Notes under the pieces: model-generated
Told to the model about the DNA's origin: nothing
The model's database searches: none
What the model saw: only the letters and a program-made list of their open reading frames with translations
Program-made: the position numbers and the translations under genes
In this document: one piece after another, positions 13,774 through 23,411 of the stretch
Position numbering within the stretch: position 1 is the stretch's first letter
Layout of the letters: each line of letters opens with the position of its first letter
From: an uncultured Collinsella sp.
GTDB taxonomy: Bacteria; Actinomycetota; Coriobacteriia; Coriobacteriales; Coriobacteriaceae
DNA: 31,024 nt
Assembly: GCA_902491895.1 (NCBI GenBank)
Contig: CABUJH010000017.1
Span: forward strand, 1-31,024
Reading direction: 5' to 3'

Positions 13774-15720
13774 TTAGTTTTCGGAACGGTTGGCCGATGT
13801 CTGGGCGCGCTCGGCATTCCATGCAACGAGCGCCTCGTGGACCGCCTTGGCAACATCGGCAGGTATGCCGCGAACTTCCGCGATCTCTTGCTCGCTCGCC
13901 GCGCGCAAACGCTTCATCGAGCCAAAATGGCGCATAAGGGCACGTTTTCTGGTGGGTCCCACGCCTGGAACGTCATCGAGTACCGAAACCGTCATGGCTT
14001 TATCGCGCAACTCGCGATGGAACGTGATGGCAAAACGGTGCGATTCATCGCGAACCTGTTTAATTAGATAGAGCGAAGCAGACCCGGTCGGCAGCACGAC
14101 GGGAGTCTCGTCCCAAGGCACGAAAACCTCCTCATCGGCCTTTGCCAAGCCACAAACTGGTATATCGAGCCCAAGAGCCTCAAGTTGCTTGATCGCAGCG
14201 GTCAATTGCGGCTTGCCGCCATCGACAACGAGCAAATCGGGGCGCGAGCCAAAGCGCTCGTCGGCCATGCGCTCGGGAGCATAGCGTCGTCCCAAAACCT
14301 CGGACATCGACACGAAGTCATTTGCCTCGTCCAATTCGGCCTGAATTTTAAAACGACGGTACTGGCTCTTGTCGGCGCGTCCGTTGGTAAACACCACCAT
14401 CGAGGCGACGGTAAAGGTTCCGTGCAGCGTCGAAATATCGAAGCACTCGATACGCATCGGCGGCGCCGGCAGAGCCAGCGCGCTTTCGAGCTCCAGGAGC
14501 GCTTGATTGGTGCGGTCGTCAGCGTACCCCGTTCGCATCATGTAGCGCATGAGGGCATGGCGCGCATTTTTGGATGCCATATCGAGCAAACGGTGCTTTT
14601 CGCCACGCTGCGGCCTATGGAGATGGCAGGAACGCTCACGCTTGCCTGCAAGCCACTCCCCCAGCGCCTCCGCATCCTCAAGCTCGACAGAGAGGTTTAT
14701 CTCAGCTGGAATATCAGCCGTCTCGTCGTAATAGCGCTTAAGAAAGCCCGACTGGAGCTCTTCCTCGTCAACATCAAGGCCCTTGTCGAGAATGAACTCG
14801 CAGGTGCGAACTGTTCGGCCCTCGCGAACGACGAAGACGCAAGCGGCAGAGATGGTCTCCTCGCGATAGAAACCGATGACATCGATATCGACACTGGAGG
14901 GAAAAACGACTTGCTGACGGTCGTCCAGACCCCTGATGACCTCCAAACGACGTTTGACGCGTGCCGCGCGCTCAAAGTCGAGCGCCTCGGCGGCATCCGT
15001 CATCTCGGAGGTCAGCTCATCGACGACATCCTTGCGATGGCCCGACAAAAAGCGCTCGACACGTTTGACGTTCTTGGCATAGTCCGTAGGAGAAATCGCG
15101 CCAACACACGCACCCGGGCCGCGCCCGACATGGTAGTCAAAGCAGGGACGCCCGTTTTGCGCGCAAATCATATTGACGATGTCTTCCTCGCCCTTGTGGG
15201 ACTCGACGATACGACGACAACGACGCCACTCCGCACAGGATGCGGAGCAGATGGGGATAACCTTGCGCAGCGTATCTATCGTCTCACGTGCCGCACGGCT
15301 ATCGGTATAGGGTCCAAAATAGCGCGTTCCCGGCTTATGACGCTCGCGCGTATATTTGATAGCGGGATACAGGTCGCCCTTTGTAATGGCGATAAAGGGG
15401 TAGCTCTTGTCATCCTTGAGGTCGACGTTAAAGTACGGATGGTACTGGCCGATCAGGTTGCGCTCGAGTACAAGCGCCTCATGCTCGGTTTCGACAACGA
15501 TGTAGTCAAAGCTCGCAACCAGTTGCATCATGAGCGGGATCTTTTGACGCTCATCCTGCAGTGTCACGTACTGGCGCATACGGGAACGCAGGTTTTTTGC
15601 CTTGCCCACGTAGATGACATCGCCCTTGGCATCTTTCCAAAGGTAACATCCGGGCTGCGTGGGAACGCGCGAAACCTGCTCGGCGAGTGTTGGAATGTTG
15701 TCGTGACCGGCCACACGCAC
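13774..15720 (-). CDS. uvrC: Excinuclease ABC subunit C
   Basis: UvrC makes both incisions in nucleotide excision repair after UvrA/UvrB damage recognition. The 648 residues have the N-terminal GIY-YIG nuclease (GCY at 24–26, IYVGKAKNL from 36), a UVR motif near 225–260, the RNase H-like second nuclease (ECFDISTLHGT, VDGGKPQL) and C-terminal helix–hairpin–helix repeats (VPGVGPTRKRALMRHFG). The stretch at about 155–206 differs from E. coli UvrC: it carries an insert of about 20–25 residues with extra cysteines (158, 162, 168, 186), and one of the normal cysteines is Gly201 (GRGPGACVG). The GTG start at 15718–15720 follows the murJ stop with no gap. A second GTG two codons on is possible. Confidence 0.97.
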   Translation of the reverse strand: MRVAGHDNIPTLAEQVSRVPTQPGCYLWKDAKGDVIYVGKAKNLRSRMRQYVTLQDERQKIPLMMQLVASFDYIVVETEHEALVLERNLIGQYHPYFNVDLKDDKSYPFIAITKGDLYPAIKYTRERHKPGTRYFGPYTDSRAARETIDTLRKVIPICSASCAEWRRCRRIVESHKGEEDIVNMICAQNGRPCFDYHVGRGPGACVGAISPTDYAKNVKRVERFLSGHRKDVVDELTSEMTDAAEALDFERAARVKRRLEVIRGLDDRQQVVFPSSVDIDVIGFYREETISAACVFVVREGRTVRTCEFILDKGLDVDEEELQSGFLKRYYDETADIPAEINLSVELEDAEALGEWLAGKRERSCHLHRPQRGEKHRLLDMASKNARHALMRYMMRTGYADDRTNQALLELESALALPAPPMRIECFDISTLHGTFTVASMVVFTNGRADKSQYRRFKIQAELDEANDFVSMSEVLGRRYAPERMADERFGSRPDLLVVDGGKPQLTAAIKQLEALGLDIPVCGLAKADEEVFVPWDETPVVLPTGSASLYLIKQVRDESHRFAITFHRELRDKAMTVSVLDDVPGVGPTRKRALMRHFGSMKRLRAASEQEIAEVRGIPADVAKAVHEALVAWNAERAQTSANRSEN

Positions 15721-17403
15721 CTACTTGCGACGAAGCAGCGCCGAGACCTCGGGCATCTTAAGGACGACGGCAAGGCCAAAGGTAACAGCAAGCGAGACGA
15801 CACCCGCAACGCAAACGTAGCCAAGAGTAATCAGAATCGAGCCGCCAAGTGCGCCGACAAAGTGCTCAAGCGCCCACATGACGCCGGCGCCTGCGGCAGC
15901 ACCCAGGCCACCGAGCAAAAGGCCAAAGAAACCGCCATGCAGGATAGATTTGACCTGAAGACCACGCAGACGACGACGCAGCCACCACAGCGAACAACCG
16001 ACCAAGATCACGTAGTCGACGACATACGAAAGCGCGATTGCCGGCATACCGAAGCCCAGCACAACGCCAAACAGCAGAACCGAGCCGGCCTGGCCGATGG
16101 CGGAATACAGGCAATAGCGGCTATAGGGCTTCATGTCGAGCAAGGCAGAGAAGCTCTTCTGCATCAACACGACCACGCCGTAGAGCGGCAGCGAGAACGC
16201 CAGGTAGACAAGGAACTCGGACACCAGCGCCACGCCGGACTCATCAAACTTGCCGGCACAGTAAATCATGTTGAGCGGACGCGCGAAGACAATCAGGTAC
16301 AGCGCGAACGGAATCAGGAAGAACAGCATCTGGGCGACGCCACGCGAAATGCCCGTGCGAACGCTGTCGTAATCCTTCTCCTGTGCGTCGTGAGAGAGCT
16401 CGGTATAGAGCGCCGTCGAAAGCGAGGCGGCAATCAGCGCGTAGGGCAGCGTGTACCACAGGCGCGCATAGGCGATGACGGAAGGACCAGTCTCGGGCTG
16501 GACCACCAGCGCGGCAGCGTTGGTGATAGAAGTCGAGACAAACATGCACACCGTGGCGAGCAGCGTCGGGATACCGAGCGCAATCGTCTGGCGCAGCGCG
16601 GGGTCCTTAAAGTCGATATGGATATGGGGATGCACGCCGTGCTTGCCAAGCGCGGGGATCTGACATGCCATCTGAACAAAGACACCGAGGGTCGTACCGG
16701 CCGCAATTAAGATGATGCCGGCACGTTCGCCAAACTGTGCGGACACGGGCGCAAAACCCATAAAGCTCGCAATGACGATCACATTGTTGAGGACCGGGGC
16801 AAACGTCGACCAGAAGTAGTCGCGGTGTGCGTTGAGAACGCCCGAAAACACCGAGCCCAAACCATAAAACAGAATCTGGATGGCAAAGAAACGGAACATG
16901 AACGCAGCGGTATCCATGCTGCCGCCGTCACCCGAAAGGAACGATTGCGTCCAGATAAAGCCCGGGGCGAACACGGTCCCCAGCAACGAAATGCCACCCA
17001 GCACCAAAAGCAGAATGCCGAGCAGGTTGCCCACGTACTCGTTCGAGGCCTCGCGACCCTGCTCACGCCTCACGCCCATGTACACGGGCAAAAACGCCGT
17101 CACGAGCATGCCGCCCATCACGAGTTCGTAGAGCATATTGGGCAGGTTGTTGGCGACCTGATAGGAGGACGAGAGTAGCGACATGCCGATAGCGGCCGCC
17201 ATTGCCCACGTGCGGATAAAACCGGTGACGCGAGACACAATGGTCAGGATGGTCATAAGCCCAGCGGAACGACCAACCGTGGAGTAGTCCGACGAGCCCA
17301 TGTCGTCAGTGTCATCTCGCGACGAAGAAACATCGGATGAGGGTGTCTGAGGCGCAGATTCTTTTGCAAAATGAGCTCCGCACTTCAATTCTTCCTGCGG
17401 CAT
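15721..17403 (-). CDS. murJ: Lipid II flippase MurJ (MviN)
   Basis: A 560-residue polytopic membrane protein of the MOP exporter superfamily that moves lipid II across the membrane for peptidoglycan synthesis. A soluble, Ser/Asp-rich N-terminal tail of about 40 residues is followed by the family start RSAGLMTILTIVSRVTGFIRTWAMAAAIG and NNLPNMLYELVMGGMLVTAFLPVYM. About 14 helices can be counted. It lies 3 bp after ybaK and abuts uvrC, so the three share a transcript. The short cytosolic tail is longer than in proteobacterial MurJ. Confidence 0.95.
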   Translation of the reverse strand: MPQEELKCGAHFAKESAPQTPSSDVSSSRDDTDDMGSSDYSTVGRSAGLMTILTIVSRVTGFIRTWAMAAAIGMSLLSSSYQVANNLPNMLYELVMGGMLVTAFLPVYMGVRREQGREASNEYVGNLLGILLLVLGGISLLGTVFAPGFIWTQSFLSGDGGSMDTAAFMFRFFAIQILFYGLGSVFSGVLNAHRDYFWSTFAPVLNNVIVIASFMGFAPVSAQFGERAGIILIAAGTTLGVFVQMACQIPALGKHGVHPHIHIDFKDPALRQTIALGIPTLLATVCMFVSTSITNAAALVVQPETGPSVIAYARLWYTLPYALIAASLSTALYTELSHDAQEKDYDSVRTGISRGVAQMLFFLIPFALYLIVFARPLNMIYCAGKFDESGVALVSEFLVYLAFSLPLYGVVVLMQKSFSALLDMKPYSRYCLYSAIGQAGSVLLFGVVLGFGMPAIALSYVVDYVILVGCSLWWLRRRLRGLQVKSILHGGFFGLLLGGLGAAAGAGVMWALEHFVGALGGSILITLGYVCVAGVVSLAVTFGLAVVLKMPEVSALLRRK

Positions 17404-17406
17404 CGC

Positions 17407-17907
17407 TCAGTCCTCTCTCGTAATCGCGGCAACCGTCGCCCCGCAAAATGCAATTAAATCATCGGGTGCAAGCTCGAGCTGATAACCACGCTTGCCTCCC
17501 GAAATAAAAATGGTATCCCAAAGGACACACGTCTCATCAATGAGCGTCCGGTAGCGTTTTTTCATTCCGACCGGACTGCAACCGCCACGAACGTAGCCAG
17601 TCGCCGCAAGCAAATCCTTCACATGCATCATGACCAAGGACTTCTCCCCCGCGGCACGCGCGGCGGACTTTAGATCGAGCTCATCGGCAACAGGGATGCA
17701 GCACACGACATGGTCGTTGGACGGCGTCACGCAGACCAAGGTCTTAAATCCTTGACCGGGCTCCTCGCCAAGCTGCTCCGAAATCGCGACCCCCAGGCCC
17801 ACCGACTCATCACCATCGTCTTCGTACGTATGTAGAACATAGGAAATGCCGGCGCTTTCCAGCTCGCGCATCGCATTGGTTTTTGGCGTCTTTACAGCCT
17901 TTGCCAT
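17407..17907 (-). CDS. ybaK: Cys-tRNA(Pro) deacylase, YbaK/EbsC family
   Basis: A cytosolic trans-editing enzyme that clears mischarged Cys-tRNA(Pro). It starts at the ATG at 17905–17907, where AAAGGA lies 6 bases upstream; the open frame runs 32 codons further without support. It has 166 residues, the usual length. Family marks are TPKTNAMRELESAGISYVLHTYE at the start, FKTLVCVTPSNDHVVCCIPVADELDLK, and GYVRGGCSPVGMKKRYRTLIDET. It is the first gene of the ybaK–murJ–uvrC operon. A TATACT −10-like sequence lies upstream (complement of 17945–17950). Confidence 0.93.
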   Translation of the reverse strand: MAKAVKTPKTNAMRELESAGISYVLHTYEDDGDESVGLGVAISEQLGEEPGQGFKTLVCVTPSNDHVVCCIPVADELDLKSAARAAGEKSLVMMHVKDLLAATGYVRGGCSPVGMKKRYRTLIDETCVLWDTIFISGGKRGYQLELAPDDLIAFCGATVAAITRED

Positions 17908-17988
17908 GACATATCCTTTCCCTCGCATTCGGACGTAAAAATTAAGTATATGTCCAATTCGGCTGCATACGTCACTTCGACACAGCAA

Positions 17989-18019
17989 GCGCCATCGAAT
18001 CACGAGGAGTCGATGGCGC
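17989..18019 (-). terminator. Hairpin downstream of uvrA
   Basis: A perfect 10-bp stem (GCGCCATCGA at 17989–17998, complement at 18010–18019) with an 11-base loop lies just after the uvrA stop. The minus-strand tail TTGCTGTGT is only partly T-rich, so this is a probable but not ideal Rho-independent terminator. Confidence 0.6.
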
Positions 18020-18039
18020 CCATAAACTGAATCGCCTAT

Positions 18040-20919
18040 TTATTGAGCATCAAGTTGAGCCTGACGCTCCCGGTCACGCCTGAGCAACGGCGCCAAAAAC
18101 TTGCCCGTATAACTCTGCGGACAGTCCGCAACCTGCTCCGGTGTGCCCGAAACCACGACGGTTCCGCCGCCGTTACCGCCCTCGGGACCCATATCGATCA
18201 GGCGGTCGGCAACCTTGATGACATCAAGGTTGTGCTCAATCACCAGCACCGTGTTGCCCGCATCGACCAAACGCTGCAGCACATCGAGCAGCTGGCGGAC
18301 GTCCTCAAAATGAAGACCGGTCGTCGGCTCGTCCAAAATATAGAACGTCTTGCCCGTCTGGCGTCGATGAAGCTCCTTGGCGAGCTTCACACGCTGCGCC
18401 TCGCCGCCCGAGAGCGTCGTGGCGGGCTGGCCCAGGCTCACGTAGCCTAAGCCTACATCGTACAGCGTCTGGAGCTTGCGCTTAATCTGCGGGATATTCC
18501 CAAAGAAGGCCAGCGCCTCGGTGACGCTCATGTCGAGCACGTCCGAGATGGTCTTGCCACGGTAGGTGACCTCGAGTGTCTCGCGGTTGTAGCGTTTACC
18601 GCCGCAAACTTCGCAGGGAACGTAGATATCGGGAAGGAAGTGCATCTCGATCTTGATCTGCCCGTCGCCCTTGCACGCCTCACAGCGCCCGCCACTCACA
18701 TTAAAGGAGAAACGACCCGGCGAGTAGCCGCGCGCCTTCGACTCCGGCGTACTCGCAAACAGTGCGCGAAGATCATCCCACAGGCCGATATAGGTAGCAG
18801 GGTTGGAACGCGGCGTACGGCCAATCGGCGACTGGTCGATATCGATAACCTTATCGATACACTCAATGCCCTCGATTTTCTTATACGGACCCACAGGGCG
18901 CGTCGAGCGGTGAATGGCATTCGTAAGGGCAGGCGCAATGGTGTCGGTAACCAGGGAGCTCTTGCCCGATCCCGACACGCCGGTAACAACCGTAAGCGTA
19001 CCAAACTCGATCTTGGCAGTAACGTTTTTGAGGTTGTTGGCTCGAGCGCCCGTAATTTTAAGGCAGCCGCGACCGGGCTTGCGCCGTTCATCAGGCACCC
19101 GAATCATTCGTTTGCCGGTCAGGTAAGCGCCCGTCATCGACTCAGGACACGCCATGATATCAGCAGGCGTTCCCGCCGCGACTACGTGCCCGCCGTTGAC
19201 ACCGGCGCCGGGCCCCATGTCGATCACGTAGTCGGCGGCACGGATTGTATCCTCGTCGTGTTCGACAACGATAACGGTATTGCCGATATCGCGCAGGCGC
19301 TCGAGCGTCTTAATCAGGCGCTCGTTGTCACGCTGATGAAGACCGATCGAGGGCTCGTCCAGAATATAGAGCACGCCCATGAGACCCGCGCCGATCTGCG
19401 TTGCCAGTCGAATACGCTGCGCCTCGCCACCGGAAAGCGTCGCCGAGGCACGATCGAGCGTCAGATAGTCGAGTCCAACATCGACCAGAAAACGCAAGCG
19501 CTCCAGGATTTCCTTGACGATACGGCCGCCGATAAACTGTTGGCGCTCGGTGAGTTCCAGGCCCTCAAAAAACTCGAGCGATTCACGGCACGACAGGCAA
19601 CAAACCTCGTAAATGGACTTGCCGCCCACGGTGACGGCAAGCATCTCGGGACGCAGGCGAGCACCGTGACAGCTCGAGCACGGCTCCTCGCGAATGTACT
19701 TCTCCAGGCGCGCCTTGGTGTTCTCGTTCGTCGTCTCGGTATAGCGTTCGTACAGGATGTTGCGAACGCCCGAAAACTTGGTATCCCACTGGCTGCGACG
19801 CCCATCGAGCTTTTGGTAGTCGACCGAGATCTTCGTATCGCCCAGGCCATCCAAAAATGCACGACGCACGCGAGGGGGCAAGTCCTCCCACGGCGTATCG
19901 GCGCTCACCTTAAAGTGTTTGCAGACCGCAGCAAAAATCTGCGGATAGTAGTTCGAATTGCCAAACAGGCTACCAAAGACTCCATCGGCAATGGACTTCG
20001 AGGGATCCTCAATCAGCGCCTCGGCATCAACGGTTTTCTTAAAGCCCAGGCCGTCGCACTCAGGACATGCGCCATAGGGAGCGTTGAACGAAAAATCACG
20101 CGGCTGAAGATCGTCAATGGAGTGACCATGCTCCGGGCACGCCAAGGCCAACGAATACTCCAGCAGCTCGCCCTCGGTCCCCTCGGGAGCATCACGATCG
20201 GGCAGCATGTACACGTTTACATTGCCGTGAGCCAGCGCGGTCGCTTGCTCAACAGACTCGGCGATACGGCCCAGAGAGTTCTCACGGATCACGATGCGAT
20301 CGACTACGACCTCGATATCGTGCTTGAACTTCTTGTCCAGATCGATCGGATCGTCGAGCGAGCGCACTTCACCGTCGACACGCACGCGGCTAAAGCCCTC
20401 GGCGCGAAGGTCCTCAAACAGTTTGGTGTACTCGCCTTTTCGCCCGCGCACCACCGGTGCCAGCACAAACGCGCGGCGGCCCTCCCCCGCCGCCAAGACC
20501 TTGTCGGCAACCTGGTCGGTCGTCTGACGCTCAATGACGCGGCCGCATTCGGGACAGTGCGGGGTGCCCACACGGGCGAACAGCAGGCGCAGATAGTCAT
20601 AAATCTCGGTTACGGTGCCAACCGTCGAGCGAGGGTTTTTAGACGTCGTCTTTTGGTCAATCGACACTGCCGGCGAAAGGCCGTCGATTGAATCCAGGTC
20701 GGGTTTGTCCATCTGACCCAAGAACTGGCGCGCATAGCTCGAAAGGCTCTCGACGTATCGACGCTGGCCCTCGGCATAGATAGTGTCAAATGCCAGCGAG
20801 CTCTTGCCCGAGCCAGAAAGACCGGTAATGACCACGAGTTGGTCACGCGGAATGGAAACATCGATATCACGGAGGTTGTGCTCACGAGCGCCGCGAATAA
20901 CGATAGAAGAATCAGACAT
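18040..20919 (-). CDS. uvrA: Excinuclease ABC subunit A
   Basis: UvrA is the damage-sensing ATPase of nucleotide excision repair. The start is the ATG at 20917–20919 with AAGGAG upstream, giving 959 residues; the open frame's extra 22 codons are not needed. There are two ABC modules: Walker A GLSGSGKSS near 33 and GVSGSGKSS in the second half, each with an LSGGEAQR signature. The first zinc module reads CPEH…CPEC, so one cysteine is His, as I recall for other actinobacteria. The C-terminal zinc finger is CEAC…CEVC. It is divergent from the sulfatase gene and downstream of a candidate SOS box. Confidence 0.98.
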   Translation of the reverse strand: MSDSSIVIRGAREHNLRDIDVSIPRDQLVVITGLSGSGKSSLAFDTIYAEGQRRYVESLSSYARQFLGQMDKPDLDSIDGLSPAVSIDQKTTSKNPRSTVGTVTEIYDYLRLLFARVGTPHCPECGRVIERQTTDQVADKVLAAGEGRRAFVLAPVVRGRKGEYTKLFEDLRAEGFSRVRVDGEVRSLDDPIDLDKKFKHDIEVVVDRIVIRENSLGRIAESVEQATALAHGNVNVYMLPDRDAPEGTEGELLEYSLALACPEHGHSIDDLQPRDFSFNAPYGACPECDGLGFKKTVDAEALIEDPSKSIADGVFGSLFGNSNYYPQIFAAVCKHFKVSADTPWEDLPPRVRRAFLDGLGDTKISVDYQKLDGRRSQWDTKFSGVRNILYERYTETTNENTKARLEKYIREEPCSSCHGARLRPEMLAVTVGGKSIYEVCCLSCRESLEFFEGLELTERQQFIGGRIVKEILERLRFLVDVGLDYLTLDRASATLSGGEAQRIRLATQIGAGLMGVLYILDEPSIGLHQRDNERLIKTLERLRDIGNTVIVVEHDEDTIRAADYVIDMGPGAGVNGGHVVAAGTPADIMACPESMTGAYLTGKRMIRVPDERRKPGRGCLKITGARANNLKNVTAKIEFGTLTVVTGVSGSGKSSLVTDTIAPALTNAIHRSTRPVGPYKKIEGIECIDKVIDIDQSPIGRTPRSNPATYIGLWDDLRALFASTPESKARGYSPGRFSFNVSGGRCEACKGDGQIKIEMHFLPDIYVPCEVCGGKRYNRETLEVTYRGKTISDVLDMSVTEALAFFGNIPQIKRKLQTLYDVGLGYVSLGQPATTLSGGEAQRVKLAKELHRRQTGKTFYILDEPTTGLHFEDVRQLLDVLQRLVDAGNTVLVIEHNLDVIKVADRLIDMGPEGGNGGGTVVVSGTPEQVADCPQSYTGKFLAPLLRRDRERQAQLDAQ

Positions 20920-20947
20920 GGAAGCTCCTTGCCTCCTATTGCATCGA

Positions 20948-20994
20948 ATCATACTGCCGATGAGTTTAGCGCACTCGACGCGCACAGATGTTCG
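20948..20994 (-). promoter_or_regulatory. uvrA promoter region with candidate LexA (SOS) box
   Basis: On the minus strand CGAACATCTGTGCG (complement of 20981–20994) resembles the Gram-positive SOS box, CGAAC-N4-GTTCG, with one mismatch in the right half. A TATGAT −10 (complement of 20948–20953) follows at promoter distance. The −35 is poor, which is common when a box overlaps it. SOS control of uvrA is known in many bacteria, so this is a plausible LexA site. Confidence 0.5.
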
Positions 20995-21112
20995 TAATAC
21001 AAGATTCGCAGACCTTTAGCTTTGCGTATCGGGCGCTTTGTTTCTCGAAATGCCGTGGAAAGGTTACAGTAATCTAATACTGAACTTAATTTGCCGTAAC
21101 AGAGGAACGTCC

Positions 21113-23266
21113 ATGACCGAAGATATCCCCCTTGAAATCACTTCGAGTGACATGGCCAATCTGCCCATATTCATCGCCGTCCTTATCGTGGCCATCGTCG
21201 TCGTGCGCGTGTATTTTTCAATCAAACACAATGAAAAGCCGCCCATTGCCCGCGTCTTTTGGTGCGCGACGCTCCTCATCCCGCTCGGCATGGTAGCTGC
21301 ATGGATTACGAATCAATTGCTCGTAAATGAGGACAGTTCCCTATGGGTCCTTTCTTATTCGGCGCTCGGTGCTGCCGCCTTCACACTTCTTGTCGAGCCC
21401 TTGGTTTCGGGACTAATCGACCAAACCGATCTTGCGACGGGAACGGTTGCCTGTATTTGCCGTGACATCCTTGTCATCGCCGCTGTTTCAGCGCTCTCGT
21501 TCGTTTCACTCGAAATTGCCTGCAACGAAACGTTCTATCGCATTCCCGCCAACTCATTTGGGTTTTCCGTCGGGTTGCTCGCGACGGTTCTGCTCTCCCT
21601 TTATTTGCTGGGGCAACGTCATGGAGGCGTCATGGCCCTCGTGCCCGTCGTCTGTTGCATCCTTGGCATTGCCGAGCACTTCGTCATAACGTTTAAAGGC
21701 GAGGCCATCCTGCCAAGCGATATCTTGGCCCTTGGCACCGCAATGGAAGTGAGCGAGGGATACGAGTTTACCTTTACCGCCGGAATCGTAACCTCTCTAG
21801 CCCTGCTGGAGATTTCCCTGGGGCTTCTTTCGCTTATCCGACCGAGAAAGCTCCGTACACCCACCCATGTCTTCCCCGCAATCGCCGCCAACCTCTGCGC
21901 TTTTCTGCTAGTGACCGTTGTGGGGCTCTCGGGCTTTTCCAGCATCGACTTGGAGCAGGCGCTGAATTTTGGATTTGACCGTTGGCAGCCCATCACCACG
22001 TATGCGTCTCAGGGTTTTATCACTTCGTTCACCGAAATGGTCAACGAGTTGCCCATTGAGAAGCCCGAAGACTATACGCCCGATGAGGCGCAGAGCATCG
22101 AACAGGAGCTCGCCGCCACCTACGACAGCACGTATGGCTCGAGCGAGCAGCGCGCGGCGGCCGTTGCCCAGTTCAATGAAATCAAGCCGACGATTGTTGC
22201 CGTCATGAACGAGAGTTTTAGCGACCTTTCGTGCTTTGAGCAGCTCCAGGCGGCCGGGTACACCGGCCCCGCATTCTACAACTCGCTTCCCGACACACTT
22301 GTTCGCGGCACCATGCTCGCTTCGGTCGCCGGTGGCGGAACGGCGAACTCCGAATTCGAATTTTTGACCGGAGCGACAACGGCCTTTGTCGGATTAGGCA
22401 AAATCCCCTATCAGCTATATCAGATGAATGGCGTCAACAGCCTGGCAAAGGACCTTAAGGAGCTTGGGTATACCGCTACCGCTATGCACCCGCAAAACCC
22501 CGTCAACTACCATCGAGATAAAATCTATCAGCAGCTGGGCTTTGGAGACTTTCTTTCGATCGGCGATTTCGAAGGTGCGCCCTGTTACCATGCCGGCGTA
22601 TGCGACTACGCCACCTACGATAAGATACTCGACCTGCTTAGAACCGACGAAGCCCCGCAGTTCATCTTTGACGTCACGATGCAAAATCACGGCGGCTACG
22701 ACTATGGCACCGTTCCCGCCGAGGAGCTGACAAACTATTGGGTCGAGGGAGCCAGCGAGGGCGCCAATAGCGCGCTCAACACCTATCTTACCTGCATCAA
22801 CGCATCCGACCGGGACCTCGAGTACTTTATCAACGAGCTCCGCAATATCGGCAGACCGGTTGTCCTTGTCTTTTTTGGCGACCATCAGCCGAGCGCTGCA
22901 ACGACTCTCAACGACGAGCTGTACCCTCAGGAAGATACGGCAAGCCACGCTTTCCGTATCTATCAGTCGACATATTTCGTCTGGGCTAACTATGAAATCG
23001 CCGGCAATACCGAGCTCAACGTCTACGACACCGTCGGGGCAAACGAGATTGCAGCCATTACCCTTAATAAGATCGGCGCCCCGCTCACCGACTATCAAAA
23101 GGCTCTGCTTGCAACAAGGTCAGATGTGCCCACCATCAATGTCGCCGGCTACCTTGGTGCCGACGGGCTGCGCTACGACTTGGAATCTGAAGACAGCCCA
23201 TACGCCTCGACGATCGACAAGCTGCAGCGCATGCAATACCTCGAGTTCGCCAGCAAAGTTCAGTAA
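21113..23266 (+). CDS. LTA synthase-like membrane sulfatase
   Basis: A 717-residue membrane protein. About six helices fill residues 15–280, and an extracellular sulfatase/phosphoglycerol-transferase domain fills about 355–690. The domain has the LtaS metal and nucleophile set: Glu367 (MNESFSD), Thr410 (GGGTANSEFEF), His526 (MQNHGGY) and Asp590-His591 (FGDHQP). It probably transfers phosphoglycerol from phosphatidylglycerol to a cell-surface polymer, such as lipoteichoic acid or a decorated glycan. The start at 21113 has GAGGA 7 bases upstream; the open frame begins 25 codons earlier. Its promoter region is shared with divergent uvrA. A phosphoethanolamine or other sulfatase-fold transferase is possible. 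Confidence 0.9.
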   Translation: MTEDIPLEITSSDMANLPIFIAVLIVAIVVVRVYFSIKHNEKPPIARVFWCATLLIPLGMVAAWITNQLLVNEDSSLWVLSYSALGAAAFTLLVEPLVSGLIDQTDLATGTVACICRDILVIAAVSALSFVSLEIACNETFYRIPANSFGFSVGLLATVLLSLYLLGQRHGGVMALVPVVCCILGIAEHFVITFKGEAILPSDILALGTAMEVSEGYEFTFTAGIVTSLALLEISLGLLSLIRPRKLRTPTHVFPAIAANLCAFLLVTVVGLSGFSSIDLEQALNFGFDRWQPITTYASQGFITSFTEMVNELPIEKPEDYTPDEAQSIEQELAATYDSTYGSSEQRAAAVAQFNEIKPTIVAVMNESFSDLSCFEQLQAAGYTGPAFYNSLPDTLVRGTMLASVAGGGTANSEFEFLTGATTAFVGLGKIPYQLYQMNGVNSLAKDLKELGYTATAMHPQNPVNYHRDKIYQQLGFGDFLSIGDFEGAPCYHAGVCDYATYDKILDLLRTDEAPQFIFDVTMQNHGGYDYGTVPAEELTNYWVEGASEGANSALNTYLTCINASDRDLEYFINELRNIGRPVVLVFFGDHQPSAATTLNDELYPQEDTASHAFRIYQSTYFVWANYEIAGNTELNVYDTVGANEIAAITLNKIGAPLTDYQKALLATRSDVPTINVAGYLGADGLRYDLESEDSPYASTIDKLQRMQYLEFASKVQ

Positions 23267-23338
23267 GCCCGCCCATTCGCTTGGACCCATCGTATTGCAA
23301 GCACGCTCGGCCCAAATGCATCGCAAATGACTCCCGCT

Positions 23339-23411
23339 CGCAAACGAGGGTACAATGACGCTCGTGTCACATCACGGGGCTCCGGCCCCAACATATACAA
23401 AGGAGTCATAC
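23339..23411 (+). promoter_or_regulatory. Candidate promoter and leader of mrp
   Basis: TACAAT (23351–23356) makes a good −10, with ATGACT 18 bp upstream matching four of six −35 positions. A short GGGGC/GCCCC hairpin lies in the leader, then AAAGGAG before the ATG. The rest of the 145-bp gap after the sulfatase gene shows no clear terminator. Confidence 0.45.

Noticed and set aside
14185..16710. 841-codon plus-strand open frame
   Set aside because: It lies opposite uvrC and murJ, has no domain I recognise and no ribosome site. It is a shadow.
18640..20691. 683-codon plus-strand open frame
   Set aside because: It lies opposite uvrA, whose minus-strand reading is unmistakable.
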